From contig NZ_CP147737.1 in NCBI RefSeq assembly GCF_037265215.1, forward strand, positions 992,001 to 1,056,000: a DNA stretch of 64,000 bases, written 5' to 3'. The number at the start of each line of letters is the position of its first letter. The first letter of the stretch is position 1. The notes under the pieces were generated by a model. It searched no databases. It saw nothing but the letters and a program-made list of their open reading frames with translations, and was not told the DNA's origin. Positions 21,797 through 32,353 of the stretch are shown in pieces. A program made the translations under genes and the position numbers. Origin of the DNA: Xenorhabdus griffiniae. GTDB taxonomy: Bacteria > Pseudomonadota > Gammaproteobacteria > Enterobacterales > Enterobacteriaceae.

Positions 21797-22636
21797 TTAT
21801 AAATAAGTTAAATAGACTATTGCAGTACCTTCATATTTTCCGGCTTTCGGTGGTGTTAGTGTGTGCAATACTGACGTCAGTGTGAAAGGCGTGGCAACAT
21901 TCTTCCCTCCAGTCGTGACATTCACTCCATTTGCTGCATTTTTTTTATTAATCTGTAACGTTGAATATATTTGCTTATCAGAATCGAGATAAACTTTTTC
22001 TTCATTATGCGCTGATCTGGCATGTAACATAATTTTGTTACTGCTAACCGCACATTTAAATGTACCGTCAATGGTGCGAGTGGCATTATTCACTCCTGCT
22101 GCGGTTAATTCCCCATAAGCAATTTCAGAAGGTAAATGGATTTCACAACGTTGATTTGGAGGAGGCATTTTGTTGCAAATGGAATTAGGAAATTGTTGAG
22201 CCTGACCGTATCCCGGATCTATCTTTGTTGTATAAAACAAACCGATACAATCCGCCTCTGTGGTCATGATGGTAAATGTTACCTGTTTAGGAATACCAAA
22301 TTTATGTTTATAGGCTCGCATAACGTCGGCAGTTGTCTGGTATTTATGTGCATCATTTAAACATACTCTTGCCCCTTCACAGGAACCCTGCATTCCCGGC
22401 CATAGCCCATTCCTATACTTTACATCTGGGCCAACATAGCATTTGGTATTTCCATAACAAGGATTCGGTATCCCTTCTTCCTCTGTCCAGGCAGCGATTT
22501 CCATAGTCGTAACAGCTTGATCACCTGAAGGAATTGTATTGACTGGCATAACATAAGCCCCGCCATAAACATACGTGGTACTAACCAAAAACAACAAGGC
22601 TGCTAGCTTCAACAACGATTTCTTAATATGGTGCAT
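21797..22636 (-). CDS. mrxH: MrpH-like fimbrial tip adhesin
   Basis: 279 residues, against about 275 for MrpH. A signal peptide (MHHIKKSLLKLAALLFLVS...) is followed by an N-terminal receptor domain with many cysteines (PCYGNTKCYVG, GSCEGARVCLND) and a C-terminal pilin domain containing CEIHLPSEIAYGEL and ending in a beta strand for donor-strand exchange (GTAIVYLTYL). Two-domain adhesins of this kind sit at the pilus tip. What it binds is not evident. The symbol follows the mrx naming. Confidence 0.8.
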   Translation of the reverse strand: MHHIKKSLLKLAALLFLVSTTYVYGGAYVMPVNTIPSGDQAVTTMEIAAWTEEEGIPNPCYGNTKCYVGPDVKYRNGLWPGMQGSCEGARVCLNDAHKYQTTADVMRAYKHKFGIPKQVTFTIMTTEADCIGLFYTTKIDPGYGQAQQFPNSICNKMPPPNQRCEIHLPSEIAYGELTAAGVNNATRTIDGTFKCAVSSNKIMLHARSAHNEEKVYLDSDKQIYSTLQINKKNAANGVNVTTGGKNVATPFTLTSVLHTLTPPKAGKYEGTAIVYLTYL

Positions 22637-22700
22637 AACTTATTTTCCAATAACATCAAATTCTGACTAAAGATCGTGGATGAAAAACCAGTCAGCGTGA

Positions 22701-23264
22701 CTAGTCGTAATTAACTTCAAAAGTCGCGATAGCAGTAAATGGACCAAAACCAATTTTTTTCTCTTGAATAGCACGGGGAGCTGCTTGTATATATGCCCGG
22801 AATGGGATCACATTCTCTTTTTCATTCGCTATTAACGGAAATTCATGGGTTTTATTAAACGGCATCGGCGTACCATCAATTTTTTCCATACCAATGGCAA
22901 CACCGTGAAGGCGGTCGTTAGATCTCATTGCCAACAACCCCGGTAACTCTTCGCTTGTCTCTCCCAAGAATTTGATTTTTAGGCGCTTTATCATCTGAGG
23001 ATCACAGTCGTTTAAGTACAGATTAAATAGTTCGCCCTCTGTACGATGTTTCAGATAAAGATCGCTGTTAAGAATATTTCCAAAATTCACGTCTATGTTT
23101 TGATCTGCTGTCTTAATCGAACAGGTAGGAGCAAGGACAGTTAGCGTAATTCTGACATCCTGACGCAGATTATCCTGTGCATAGGCACGTTGCTGGCTAC
23201 CCATGCCGAAAAGAAACAACATTGGCAGTATATATCTGGATAATCTGGTGCTTAACGGATTCAT
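22701..23264 (-). CDS. mrxG: Minor fimbrial subunit, MrpG-like
   Basis: 187 residues with a signal peptide ending around AYAQDN. Pilin features: a Cys pair (APTCSIKT and NDCDPQ), the alternating hydrophobic N-terminal extension that would complete the neighbouring subunit, and the penultimate-Tyr C-terminus (ATFEVNYD). It lies between chaperone and adhesin genes, where an adaptor linking tip adhesin to shaft is expected. Confidence 0.8.
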   Translation of the reverse strand: MNPLSTRLSRYILPMLFLFGMGSQQRAYAQDNLRQDVRITLTVLAPTCSIKTADQNIDVNFGNILNSDLYLKHRTEGELFNLYLNDCDPQMIKRLKIKFLGETSEELPGLLAMRSNDRLHGVAIGMEKIDGTPMPFNKTHEFPLIANEKENVIPFRAYIQAAPRAIQEKKIGFGPFTAIATFEVNYD

Positions 23265-23382
23265 TATTATTTACCCTACATTTATCCAACTAATTACCGA
23301 AAAAACGCATCGTATTTCGACTAATTCTGTGTTGATGCTCCGTCAATATCTTGATTGATGGAACATCATCTATACAACTTAA

Positions 23383-24141
23383 TCAGTTTCCATCAGTGAC
23401 GGCTTTTATTACTGCGCAGGTATTGCCACTACAGCTAAATGTTAACTGTGGACGTCCACCATAATCATTGACATAAGTCAGTACTGGTGTATTGCCTAAT
23501 GAATTAGCGCTTCCTCCCAGTTTTTCACTGCTTTTGGGTGCCAACATAATAGGCTCAAATCCCTCGATACTTTTACCGTTCACCTTATTCGATGCTTCTG
23601 AAATAGTGATGTAATAAGGTGTTGGGTTATTCACCACATATTGATTGCCTTCACGGGTTAAGGTGAGTTTTTCCTGCCAGGGATTATCAAGATCGATACG
23701 GCGTGCAATCACAGCTTCCGGGCGATAGAACAGCTTGACGCGTGTTTGCAAGGCAATTTGCAGTACGTTTGGTTTCTCACTACGTGGTGGAATTTCACGT
23801 AAGTTGAAATAGAACAAGCTTTCCCGATCTTGTGGCAATTGGGCTATTGTTGGCAGTGTTTGAATTTTGACCTGGCTCTTCGCTCCAGCTTCAACACGCT
23901 GTACTGGCGGAACAACCACAATCGGGCCATTGATCTTATTTCCCTTATCATCTTCAATCCATGCCTGTGCCAGATAAGGCAAATCAAGATGCTGATTTTC
24001 AATGTTCAGGCTGACAGATTTTGTATTGCCATTAAAAATCACACGTGTGCGATCTAGCGCTATCGCTGCCGTTGCCTGATGCATTGGCATCAAGCAACTT
24101 ACCGTCATAGCGGTTATCATTAGAATATTTTTCAGTTTCAT
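23383..24141 (-). CDS. mrxD: Periplasmic fimbrial chaperone (PapD family)
   Basis: 252 residues: signal peptide (to about ATAAI), then two Ig-like domains. The N-terminal edge shows LDRTRVIFNGNTKSVSLNIEN with the conserved Arg, and the PapD signature region appears as ESLFYFNLREIPP. It caps pilins by donor-strand complementation and hands them to the usher. A C-terminal Cys pair (FSCSGNTCAV) is characteristic of MrpD-like chaperones. Confidence 0.9.
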   Translation of the reverse strand: MKLKNILMITAMTVSCLMPMHQATAAIALDRTRVIFNGNTKSVSLNIENQHLDLPYLAQAWIEDDKGNKINGPIVVVPPVQRVEAGAKSQVKIQTLPTIAQLPQDRESLFYFNLREIPPRSEKPNVLQIALQTRVKLFYRPEAVIARRIDLDNPWQEKLTLTREGNQYVVNNPTPYYITISEASNKVNGKSIEGFEPIMLAPKSSEKLGGSANSLGNTPVLTYVNDYGGRPQLTFSCSGNTCAVIKAVTDGN

Positions 24142-24271
24142 AGTGTCATTTGCTCAAGCTCAAAAGAAACTCATGTTTATATTTGCTGCACTAGCTCATC
24201 GCCGCATTTTTCAAATCAAACAAACATAATAATCTATTAAATAATGCTTTTTCAGATCGTTTCATTACAAT

Positions 24272-26953
24272 TTACTGACCATCACCTGTTAAAAACTGGC
24301 AAGGTAGCAAAAGTGAAGTTAAAGACTCTGGCGTCATTTTATCCGGTACTGTAATCTCGCACTGAGCTTGTCCATCCCAATGCACTTGCAGTTTTTCACC
24401 CTGATTTATTCCGCTCAGATATGCATATCCATCATCACTGACAATCCCGATTTCACGCTGGGCAGAATTCAAGACAGATGCACCAAAAGGCGGGAATGAA
24501 CCGTCAGGTAACCGAATAATTGTCATCGCTTTAATGCCTGATATCACTTGGAATTTACGATAACCAATCGCACCTTCCGTTAATGTTGCCTGCTGAACAG
24601 AACGTAGTGCTTCTACATCATCCGGTAAGTTATCTAAGTCAATATTTGCCTTGTTGCGATAGTAGTTATTCACATCGGCCAGCACAGCTTTACCAAAGTA
24701 GTTGGTATGCACCGCTGAACCAAATCCCCGAATAGGTACATTGCTAACCCCTTCTGTATCGACCATCAAGCGCGTCGCACCAGGCATGTTAGTACGATGC
24801 AGTGCAGCCCCTTTTGCCGTTACAGTCACCCCACCTTGCAGGCCAAGAGCCGCCGTAGTATTGCCACCATCCCGATAACTGGCACTGGCAGTAAGCAACG
24901 CCTGGTCACCATAATGGTTGTAATAACCGTCAACGGATGCCCTGCCTTCGATACTCGTCCCCATTGAAACTCGATAGTTATTGCGATCATCAATACGATC
25001 AAAATAACCCACTGTATGAGCATTGCCCTGACGATTAACCAACCCGTTATAACTGACCGTGCCACTTTCTCCCCATGGAATGGAAAGATTCAGATACATG
25101 CCGTCATCTTTTTTATTGTCAAAATTGTTACGATAGGCTGACAGATTGACGTTGATATTTTTATAACGCCCAATATCAAAATATTTGGATAAGGAAATGT
25201 TATAGCGATCGTTTGTTGGCCGATTCCAGTAAGTTTGATGGCTATAGTTAAGGTAAGCACTTAAGCCAATATCGATAAATTGTTTGCTGAAGGTAATGGT
25301 ATACATCTCTTTACCGCTATTAGAAGAAATGTTGCGATAGCGGCGATCGATATACTGCCCCATGTTCATGAAATTACGCTCAGAGAAACGATAACCGGCA
25401 AACGTCACCTGACTGTTATATTGATCAAAACGTTTCGAATAACTGAAACGATAAGATCCTCCGGTTAGCGTTTTGTTTTCTCTCGGTAATCTTGCCCTTG
25501 ATTCCGTCACATCAAACGACAGTGCACCAAACATCAGCAAATCGCGGCCGATCCCCAGTGACAGGGAATTATAATCTCCCGCGGCTAAAAGACCGCCATA
25601 CAGCGACCAACCGTTGTTAATTCCCCATGAGAATTCACCCAAACCAAACGCAGGCCCTTCACGACGGTGCTTATCATTCGTGGATTGACCACCAACAAAT
25701 TTGTACTGAACTCGTCCGGGACGAGTCAGATAGGGGATCGTCGCAGTATTAACCTGAAACTCTTGCACTCCACCGTCTTGTTCTTCGACTCTGACATCCA
25801 GCGCTCCTACCACCGCATCACTAAGATCCTGAATACGGAATGGGCCAGAAGCGACCTGCGTTTCATACAGCACTCTCCCCTGTTGTTTAATCGTTACCTT
25901 GGCATTAGTCCGTGCTACACCTGTGACTTCAGGCGCATATCCACGTAAATTCGGTGGCAACATATTTTCATCAGTCACTAAACTGACACCCGTATAGCGG
26001 AAACTATCGAAAATGCTGGAATTGAGGTAATCCTCACCTAATGTCAATTTTGCTTCCAGACGCGGGATCGCACGATAGATGTAGTAACGGCTCCAATCCC
26101 AATCACGTTCTCTTCCACCAGACGAGTCTAATTTATCACCACTCCGGTTGTTGAAACGGTTATATCTGGCCTGCCAATCAGCCCGAAAACGCCACTCCCC
26201 CAGATTCATGCCCGCTGTTCCGATCGCACTTATCTGTTGGTTACTACTACCGTGAGCGGGTTTAGAGGTTTGTGCGTTAACGTTATAATCAAACAGCAAT
26301 CCGGCTATCCCATTATCCCAACGAGCAGGAGGGTCCCAGTCTGGTAAGTCATATTCTAGGTAAACTTTAGGTATGATTAAATAAAGCGTATAAGTAGCAA
26401 GATCACCTCTGGCTGACATACCGGGCAACGTATTGAGATCAAGACATTGACCTTCATTCTGCCAACCTAATTTTTCTACCCACTGCTGTTTCAGTGCGAT
26501 TTGTTTCACCAATTCAGGGGATATACAGGCTTCACTACCTGTTGGATCATCAGGTGGTGCAATAAAATCGATAGAATAGGTATCTGGCAGTTCATGCTGA
26601 TTTATCCGAGCACTCATCATATAGTTACCCGGCATGATGTAACCTGCACGGGCAAATTTATCCAAGTCAATATTGGCACGTTCATTGACATCCAGTGCAC
26701 CAATATTGAATTCTATTGATGACTTAGAATGAGTGACCTGAATGCCAGACAAGGCAAACAGTATAAGAGCAAAAAGAGGATTAATTCCGAATAGTAGGTG
26801 CTCTGTTTTTATTTTATTCGCTATTCTTTTTTGATTAATCACTTTATTTCTATCAAAGGTATTTTTTCTATTACTGTTTGTCTTTTTATTACTGATTATT
26901 TCTCTATTATCAGATAAAAAATCATGATTCATAGAATCTGAAAACAAAGCCAT
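24272..26953 (-). CDS. mrxC: Outer-membrane fimbrial usher
   Basis: 893 residues. Periplasmic N-domain (EFNIGALDVNERANIDLDKF), 24-strand barrel with plug, and C-domains with the closing Cys pair (AQCEITVP...LLPCQFL). It forms the secretion pore and assembly platform. AGAGGA precedes the ATG at 26953. Unusually, about 50 basic, Asn/Lys-rich residues precede the hydrophobic signal core (LLFGINPLFALILFALSG), giving an extended signal sequence of about 75 residues. Internal starts such as Met8 would not remove it. Confidence 0.93.
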   Translation of the reverse strand: MALFSDSMNHDFLSDNREIISNKKTNSNRKNTFDRNKVINQKRIANKIKTEHLLFGINPLFALILFALSGIQVTHSKSSIEFNIGALDVNERANIDLDKFARAGYIMPGNYMMSARINQHELPDTYSIDFIAPPDDPTGSEACISPELVKQIALKQQWVEKLGWQNEGQCLDLNTLPGMSARGDLATYTLYLIIPKVYLEYDLPDWDPPARWDNGIAGLLFDYNVNAQTSKPAHGSSNQQISAIGTAGMNLGEWRFRADWQARYNRFNNRSGDKLDSSGGRERDWDWSRYYIYRAIPRLEAKLTLGEDYLNSSIFDSFRYTGVSLVTDENMLPPNLRGYAPEVTGVARTNAKVTIKQQGRVLYETQVASGPFRIQDLSDAVVGALDVRVEEQDGGVQEFQVNTATIPYLTRPGRVQYKFVGGQSTNDKHRREGPAFGLGEFSWGINNGWSLYGGLLAAGDYNSLSLGIGRDLLMFGALSFDVTESRARLPRENKTLTGGSYRFSYSKRFDQYNSQVTFAGYRFSERNFMNMGQYIDRRYRNISSNSGKEMYTITFSKQFIDIGLSAYLNYSHQTYWNRPTNDRYNISLSKYFDIGRYKNINVNLSAYRNNFDNKKDDGMYLNLSIPWGESGTVSYNGLVNRQGNAHTVGYFDRIDDRNNYRVSMGTSIEGRASVDGYYNHYGDQALLTASASYRDGGNTTAALGLQGGVTVTAKGAALHRTNMPGATRLMVDTEGVSNVPIRGFGSAVHTNYFGKAVLADVNNYYRNKANIDLDNLPDDVEALRSVQQATLTEGAIGYRKFQVISGIKAMTIIRLPDGSFPPFGASVLNSAQREIGIVSDDGYAYLSGINQGEKLQVHWDGQAQCEITVPDKMTPESLTSLLLPCQFLTGDGQ

Positions 26954-27351
26954 AGCATCCTCTGAACAATGAATCGTTAATCATCCAGTTTGAATTTAGC
27001 CGCTACCTGACGCGACCAAGTCTGTAAGCGCACAGGAGTTCTGGCGTCATTAAAGTTCATCGATCTACATTGAGGACCCTGACCGATACTAGGGTTAGTT
27101 AAATAAAAAAGGGTATTTCAATTTACCGCTATAGGGATCATTTTGTTAATGACACAATCTGCTTACTCAATCATGAATAATATTGATTTACATCAATAAA
27201 ACAGATCTTGTTAGAGAATATTGTAGTCATATCTTACTGACACGTTATATCCCAGAAATACCCTAAATATATTATCAGGAAAGTCAAGGTTAACAATTAA
27301 AGTGAATTTCCTGATATTCAAGCATTAAAAAATATCAGATAGCTTACAATA
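26954..27351. other. Intergenic region between major pilin and usher genes
   Basis: 398 bp on the fimbrial strand. It contains a 46-codon relic (listed separately) where relatives carry an extra minor-subunit gene (mrpB). It is otherwise A/T-rich and without a clear terminator; a processing or partial-termination site that keeps pilin mRNA in excess would be expected here. Confidence 0.5.
26977..27117 (-). pseudogene. C-terminal relic of an unidentified gene (possibly a lost minor fimbrial subunit)
   Basis: The minus strand reads NTLFYLTNPSIGQGPQCRSM, then NFNDARTPVRLQTWSRQVAA, then KFKLDD and stop. In the adjacent frame just upstream, GKLKYPFLF can be read, so a slip in the T tract at about 27104-27110 may have broken one frame into two. 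There is no start codon with a ribosome site. The location between pilin and usher equals that of mrpB in Proteus, but the sequence match to pilins is weak, so identity is open. Confidence 0.4.
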
Positions 27352-27894
27352 TTATAGGTAGTTTAAAGTAAAGTTTGCGATCGCAGTGAAGTCACCTGGT
27401 ACAACTTTCACAGGAGTTGCACCTTCTTCTCCAGACTGACCTGTCAAACCTTTCAGATGTGCTGCGAAATTCAGATCGTTGTTACCGTCATGCAGAGACA
27501 TTGCATCTGATTCTGTACCTAAAGGAATGACTTTGTTACCGTGGTTAGTGATTGCGATTGCTGCACCTTGTGCCGTACCTTCGATAGCCAACAAGCCTTT
27601 CTCACTCGCTTCTGGGCCAGTGAAGGTGGTTTTCACACTCTTTTTAGTCTCAGTATTACAACCTTCTAACTCAATTTTGAAAGGCTTAGAAGCTGAACGA
27701 CCGCCTTTGTCCAGCTGCTGACTAGAAACAGCACCCATATCAACTTCAACATTGGTGTTTTTGATTGAGCAAGGCGCATCAATGATAGAGCCTCTGAATT
27801 TAACTGTACCACTACCTTGGTTAGTTGCACTTGCAGCGCCAGCAGCTAAAGCTACACCAAAACCTAAAACCATTGCCAATTTGTTAAGTTTCAT
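27352..27894 (-). CDS. mrxA: Major fimbrial subunit (MrxA-type pilin)
   Basis: 180 residues with a signal peptide (MKLNKLAMVLGFGVALAAG...ASA). The mature pilin has the donor strand (GSGTVKFRGSIIDAPCSI), the disulfide cysteines in DAPCSIKN and LEGCNTE, and a C-terminus GDFTAIANFTLNYL. It polymerises into the shaft. In X. nematophila the homologous pilin is described as toxic to insect haemocytes; whether this one is cannot be seen. First gene of the operon, with a long A/T-rich leader region upstream. Confidence 0.92.
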   Translation of the reverse strand: MKLNKLAMVLGFGVALAAGAASATNQGSGTVKFRGSIIDAPCSIKNTNVEVDMGAVSSQQLDKGGRSASKPFKIELEGCNTETKKSVKTTFTGPEASEKGLLAIEGTAQGAAIAITNHGNKVIPLGTESDAMSLHDGNNDLNFAAHLKGLTGQSGEEGATPVKVVPGDFTAIANFTLNYL

Positions 27895-28520
27895 AATTTA
27901 ACTTATTCCTTTAATCAAAAAGTAGATATTCATAACCAAAGGGAAGCCGAAGCCCAGAAATTAATTTCTGACACTTAGGCAAATGATTATTTAGTTTTTT
28001 GACAGAAATCATACCCAGTCAAAATAAACCAAACCGGCAATATCATTGTACATAATAAATCTTAAGTCAAATTTCAGCCGATAAATCTACTTATGATCCT
28101 TAACATCATATGAAATATGAATTTTTGCCAAAAAGTACGGATAACGAGTAGTATATTTTACTAATTATTTTTCAATTTTGGGTTATTCCCCTGAGTTATA
28201 TCGAACAATGTTTAGTAATTTAGTATCTTAATTGGCGTTGTTTTATTGCTCTGTTTTATCTTCCTGAAAGACATGTGCATTTTATTATCCCGTTATCACC
28301 ATAACATTTAGTTTTTATTGTCATGATTATCGGGGACGTCAATATAAAATCACGATATTTATCTAACCAACATAATTATCAAGCTAATTGTTAATTGAAA
28401 ATATCACTTAAAAAAACCGTTCAAATATTGTTAAGGTAATTAATTTTCATTCGCTTTTTAGAAAAATTATAACAAAGGAAATACCTATTAAATAAATAGC
28501 TAAAAACTATTCTCAATAAT

Positions 28521-28624
28521 ATACCAATCACCTTTCAAGATACGTCTTATATCTCCCTGCATAGCGGGGAGATATAAACAATCGTATTGATTTGAAGCTG
28601 CAATTTGAAGTTGGATTGGTATAT
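28521..28624. repeat. Palindromic repeat, copy 2
   Basis: Outer ends ATACCAATCACCTTTCAAG and TTGAAGTTGGATTGGTAT with an inner CTCCCTGCATAGCGGGGAG hairpin. It directly abuts copy 3, sharing the ATATA junction. Confidence 0.75.
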
Positions 28625-28727
28625 ACCCATCTCACTTCAAGATGCACATTGTTTCTCTCCGCTTCGCGGGGAGAAACAATGAGTTATGTTGCCTTATAAT
28701 GAGCAACTTGAAAGGTAACGCGTATAG
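28624..28727. repeat. Palindromic repeat, copy 3
   Basis: ATACCCATCTCACTTCAAG at the left and CTTGAAAGGTAACGCGTAT at the right, with CCGCTTCGCGG in the hairpin core. It is arranged head to tail with copy 2. Confidence 0.75.
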
Positions 28728-28750
28728 ATATCAATTGGCCTGTAATTTAT

Positions 28751-28780
28751 AAAAAAAACCCTTTCCAATAACGGAAAGGG
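28751..28780 (-). terminator. Terminator of the deo operon
   Basis: CCCTTTCC/GGAAAGGG with a 6-base loop; read on the minus strand it is followed by at least eight T. It lies 40 bases after deoD. Confidence 0.85.
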
Positions 28781-28822
28781 CCTGTAATTCTTTAATGAAA
28801 GACTTAAACTATTTACGCTTTT

Positions 28823-29539
28823 TTAATTGTCACCCATCAGTATGGATTCAAGCGCAATCTCGATCATGTCATTAAATGTATTTTGGCGCTCTTCCGCCGT
28901 GGTTTGTTCACCAGTGCGGATATGGTCAGACACAGTACAAATCGTCAACGCTTTTGCCCCAAATTCAGCAGCCACACCATAAATACCCGCGGCTTCCATT
29001 TCAACACCCAGAATGCCGTACTTTTCCATGACGTCGAACATTTGCGGATCTGGCGAATAAAACAGATCCACAGAGAAAATGTTACCAACACGCACATTGA
29101 CATCTTTTGCCTTCGCCGCATCCACTGCATTACGCACCAGATCAAAATCAGCAATAGCAGCGAAATCGTGATCTTTAAAACGCATACGGTTTACTTTGGA
29201 ATCGGTACATGCCCCCATACCGATCACAACATCACGGATTTTAACGTCTTTGCTGACGGCGCCACAGGAACCAATACGGATGATTTTTTTCACACCAAAT
29301 TCAGTGATCAGCTCCTTGGCATAAATAGAGCAGGATGGGATACCCATCCCATGCCCCATAACAGAGATGCGGCGGCCTTTATAAGTACCGGTGAAACCCA
29401 GCATACCGCGAACATTGTTAACCTGACGAGCATCTTCCAGAAAAGTTTCCGCAATGTATTTTGCGCGCAGTGGATCACCAGGCATCAAAACAACATCAGC
29501 AAAATCGCCCATCTCAGCATTAATATGTGGGGTGGCCAT
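28823..29539 (-). CDS. deoD: Purine-nucleoside phosphorylase
   Basis: 238 residues (E. coli 239). It reversibly phosphorolyses purine (deoxy)nucleosides to base and (deoxy)ribose 1-phosphate in the cytoplasm. The phosphate site is in MPGDPLRAK (residues 19-27), the nucleoside site in [15 protein letters not shown] (about 178-192), and the catalytic Asp in [11 protein letters not shown] (about 204). Last gene of nupC-deoCABD. Confidence 0.97.
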   Translation of the reverse strand: MATPHINAEMGDFADVVLMPGDPLRAKYIAETFLEDARQVNNVRGMLGFTGTYKGRRISVMGHGMGIPSCSIYAKELITEFGVKKIIRIGSCGAVSKDVKIRDVVIGMGACTDSKVNRMRFKDHDFAAIADFDLVRNAVDAAKAKDVNVRVGNIFSVDLFYSPDPQMFDVMEKYGILGVEMEAAGIYGVAAEFGAKALTICTVSDHIRTGEQTTAEERQNTFNDMIEIALESILMGDN

Positions 29540-29612
29540 AAATGTATTTCCTTGTTTTTATTACGTATCAAAATAGGTGAAAATGGGAAGACCTGTAGGT
29601 CTCCGTCAAAAC

Positions 29613-30836
29613 TTAAAACATCGCTTTACCATAATCCATTGGAGTTAGATCGAAGTATTTTGCTACTGTCTGCCCCATGTCGGCGAACGTTTCACGATGG
29701 CCTAATGAACCCGGTTTAACTTTAGGTCCGTAAACCAGAACCGGAACATGTTCACGGGTATGATCTGTTCCCACCCAGGTTGGGTCACAACCATGGTCAG
29801 CGGTCAAGATCAGAATGTCATCTTCTTTAACCAATTTCAGCATTTCTGGTAAACGACGGTCGAACAATTCCAGTGCTGCCGCGTAACCGGCGACATCACG
29901 GCGGTGACCGTAGGAAGAGTCAAAATCAACAAAGTTGGTAAATACGATAGTGTTATCCCCCGCCTGCTCCATTTCAATCAACGAAGCATCAAACAGGGCA
30001 TCAATGCCTGTCGCCTTGACCTTTTTGCTGATCCCGACATTCGCGTAGATATCTGCAATTTTGCCAATGGAAACCACTTCACCTTGCTTTTCATCAAGGA
30101 GTTTTTTCAAGACGGTTGGCGCTGGTGGCTCAACGGCCAAATCATGACGGTTGCCAGTACGTTGGAAACTTCCGGCTTTATCCCCCACAAATGGGCGGGC
30201 AATAACGCGGCCAATGTTATATTCGCCAATATTCAACTCTTCACGCGCGATTTCACACAGCTCATACAGACGATCCAGGCCAAATGTTTCTTCATGGCAA
30301 GCAATCTGGAAAACAGAATCCGCAGAGGTATAAAAAATCGGTTTACCGGTTTTCATGTGCTCTTCACCCAGCTTGTCCAGAATCACAGTACCAGAAGAGT
30401 GACAGTTACCCAGATAACCAGGTAGATTTGCACGTTCGACCAGTTTATCCAGCAATTCCTGTGGGAAGCTGTTTTCTTCGTCACGGAAATAACCCCAGTC
30501 AAACAGAACCGGAACGCCTGCAATTTCCCAATGCCCTGACGGCGTGTCTTTACCAGAAGAAAGCTCACTCGCGTAACCATAGGCACCAATAATTTCGGCT
30601 TCTTTATCCAGGCCAATCGGGAACGTTCCGCAAGACTCTTCTGCTGCCTTACCCAATCCCAGACGACTTAAGTTTGGCAAATGGAGTGGTCCCTTACGGC
30701 CAATATCAGCCTCACCACGGGCACAACGTTCTGCTATATGACCCAAGGTGTTAGATCCTGTATCACCAAACTTTTCGGCATCAGCAGTTGCACCGATACC
30801 AAAGGAATCCAATACCATGATGAATGTACGTTTCAT
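29613..30836 (-). CDS. deoB: Phosphopentomutase
   Basis: 407 residues, as in E. coli, from the ATG at 30834-30836 with AGGAG upstream (an in-frame ATG six codons earlier has no ribosome site). It interconverts (deoxy)ribose 1- and 5-phosphate. Alkaline-phosphatase-superfamily metal ligands: Asp in [18 protein letters not shown], and [12 protein letters not shown]...TDHTREHVP near the C-terminus. Confidence 0.97.
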   Translation of the reverse strand: MKRTFIMVLDSFGIGATADAEKFGDTGSNTLGHIAERCARGEADIGRKGPLHLPNLSRLGLGKAAEESCGTFPIGLDKEAEIIGAYGYASELSSGKDTPSGHWEIAGVPVLFDWGYFRDEENSFPQELLDKLVERANLPGYLGNCHSSGTVILDKLGEEHMKTGKPIFYTSADSVFQIACHEETFGLDRLYELCEIAREELNIGEYNIGRVIARPFVGDKAGSFQRTGNRHDLAVEPPAPTVLKKLLDEKQGEVVSIGKIADIYANVGISKKVKATGIDALFDASLIEMEQAGDNTIVFTNFVDFDSSYGHRRDVAGYAAALELFDRRLPEMLKLVKEDDILILTADHGCDPTWVGTDHTREHVPVLVYGPKVKPGSLGHRETFADMGQTVAKYFDLTPMDYGKAMF

Positions 30837-30913
30837 AATTTTCTCCTGCGTCAATTCACGCTCTCAATGCGGAAACTGCCAGCTATTAAAATCAATTTCA
30901 TTGCTTGTATGGT

Positions 30914-32269
30914 TTATTCTCGGATATAACGATAAACCATCGGTGTAGTAGCTTGTGTCTCGCTTTCCTTAAAAACAAGAGCTTTACGTACTGCTTTTGC
31001 GGCTTCATGCCAATCATGCTCACTGCTAGCATGAATCATTGCCAAGGGAGTATCTGCATTCACGTTTGTGCCTAGCGCAATGATATCACTCAGCCCCACA
31101 CTGTAATTAATCGGATCTGTCGCCTTACGACGCCCTCCACCTAATGCAACAACAGACATTCCTAAGGCACGGGTATCCATTTCTGCAACAATGCAATTTT
31201 TTCCCGCTAACATCTGTTCAGCTAACACCTCTCCAGCCAATATTGGCTTGACAAATTCCGCAGTCGGGAGGTAGCGCGTGTAATTCTCAACAAAATCAAT
31301 CGGCCCTTTCTGCGCTGCCACCATACGACCAAATGTTTCCGCCGCCCTGCCACTGTCCAGTGCTGCCTGTAACTTATGGTATGCATCGCTACGATCAACT
31401 GCCAAATTACCTGACACCAGCATTTCAGCAGACAATGCCATGGTGACTTCGAGTAACCGCGGGTTACGATATTCCCCCGTCAGGAATTGGACAGCTTCAC
31501 GCACTTCCAAAGCATTACCCGCGCTGGATGCCAAAACTTGATTCATATCCGTCAATAGTGCCGTAGTCTTACATCCCGCACCATTGGCGACTTCAACGAT
31601 GGCTTCAGCCAGCCGTTCCGATTGTTCGTAGGTCGGCATAAATGCCCCAGAACCCACTTTCACGTCCATGACTAAAGCATCCAGCCCTTCAGCTAATTTT
31701 TTACCCAAGATAGAGGCGGTAATCAAAGGGATAGAATCAACGGTCGCCGTGATGTCGCGCGTCGCATAAAAGCGTTTATCCGCAGGTGCCAGCGAATTTG
31801 TCTGGCCGATAATGGCAATGCCTACATCGCGAATAATATCGCGGAAACGGTGCTCATCAGGGAAAATGTCAAAATCGGGAATGGATTCTAATTTATCCAG
31901 CGTTCCGCCGGTATGCCCCAAACCACGCCCCGATATCATCGGTACATATCCCCCGCAAGCCGCCACCATTGGACCAAGTATCAGGGAAGTCACATCCCCC
32001 ACACCGCCCGTCGAGTGTTTATCGACAATCGGGCCGGGTAAATTCAATTTCTTCCAGTCTAAAACCGTACCGGAATCACGTATCGCTAATGTCAATGCAA
32101 CACGTTCATCCATCGTCATGTCATGGAAATAGATAGTCATTGCCAGTGCGGCAATCTGCCCTTCAGAAACCGTATTATCGCGGACGCCGTTGATAAAGAA
32201 GCGGATCTCTTCTTCATTCAATGGATGACCATCACGTTTTTTGCGGATAATTTCCTGTGCCAGAAACAA
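30914..32269 (-). CDS. deoA: Thymidine phosphorylase
   Basis: 451 residues (E. coli 440). It converts thymidine and phosphate to thymine and deoxyribose 1-phosphate. The start is a TTG at 32267-32269 with GGAGG five bases upstream, as in E. coli. The N-terminus [20 protein letters not shown] and the phosphate loop [11 protein letters not shown] (about 83-93) are family hallmarks. An 85-base gap follows deoC. Confidence 0.96.
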   Translation of the reverse strand: MFLAQEIIRKKRDGHPLNEEEIRFFINGVRDNTVSEGQIAALAMTIYFHDMTMDERVALTLAIRDSGTVLDWKKLNLPGPIVDKHSTGGVGDVTSLILGPMVAACGGYVPMISGRGLGHTGGTLDKLESIPDFDIFPDEHRFRDIIRDVGIAIIGQTNSLAPADKRFYATRDITATVDSIPLITASILGKKLAEGLDALVMDVKVGSGAFMPTYEQSERLAEAIVEVANGAGCKTTALLTDMNQVLASSAGNALEVREAVQFLTGEYRNPRLLEVTMALSAEMLVSGNLAVDRSDAYHKLQAALDSGRAAETFGRMVAAQKGPIDFVENYTRYLPTAEFVKPILAGEVLAEQMLAGKNCIVAEMDTRALGMSVVALGGGRRKATDPINYSVGLSDIIALGTNVNADTPLAMIHASSEHDWHEAAKAVRKALVFKESETQATTPMVYRYIRE

Positions 32270-32353
32270 AGCTACCTCCCAATCATTATTATCTGAAAAG
32301 AATGGCAGTAATGCACACTATCTTAACCTGTGTGCAATTAATCATTATTGATC

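Larger units (their letters stand above)
27895..28822. other. mrxA promoter region, two repeats and deo terminator
   Basis: About 930 bp without a gene. The first 600 bp next to mrxA are strongly A/T-rich, as expected for an H-NS/Lrp-type fimbrial control region; I found no invertible-element inverted repeats and no recombinase gene. Two repeat copies lie end to end at 28521-28727, and the deo operon terminator is at 28751-28780. Confidence 0.55.

Noticed and set aside
27895..28520. Invertible promoter element upstream of mrxA, as in Proteus mrp
   Set aside because: No pair of long inverted repeats flanking a promoter was found and there is no recombinase gene next to the operon.
28883..29719. 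278-codon plus-strand frame antisense to deoD and the deoB end
   Set aside because: Shadow of two real genes; no domain pattern and no start signal.
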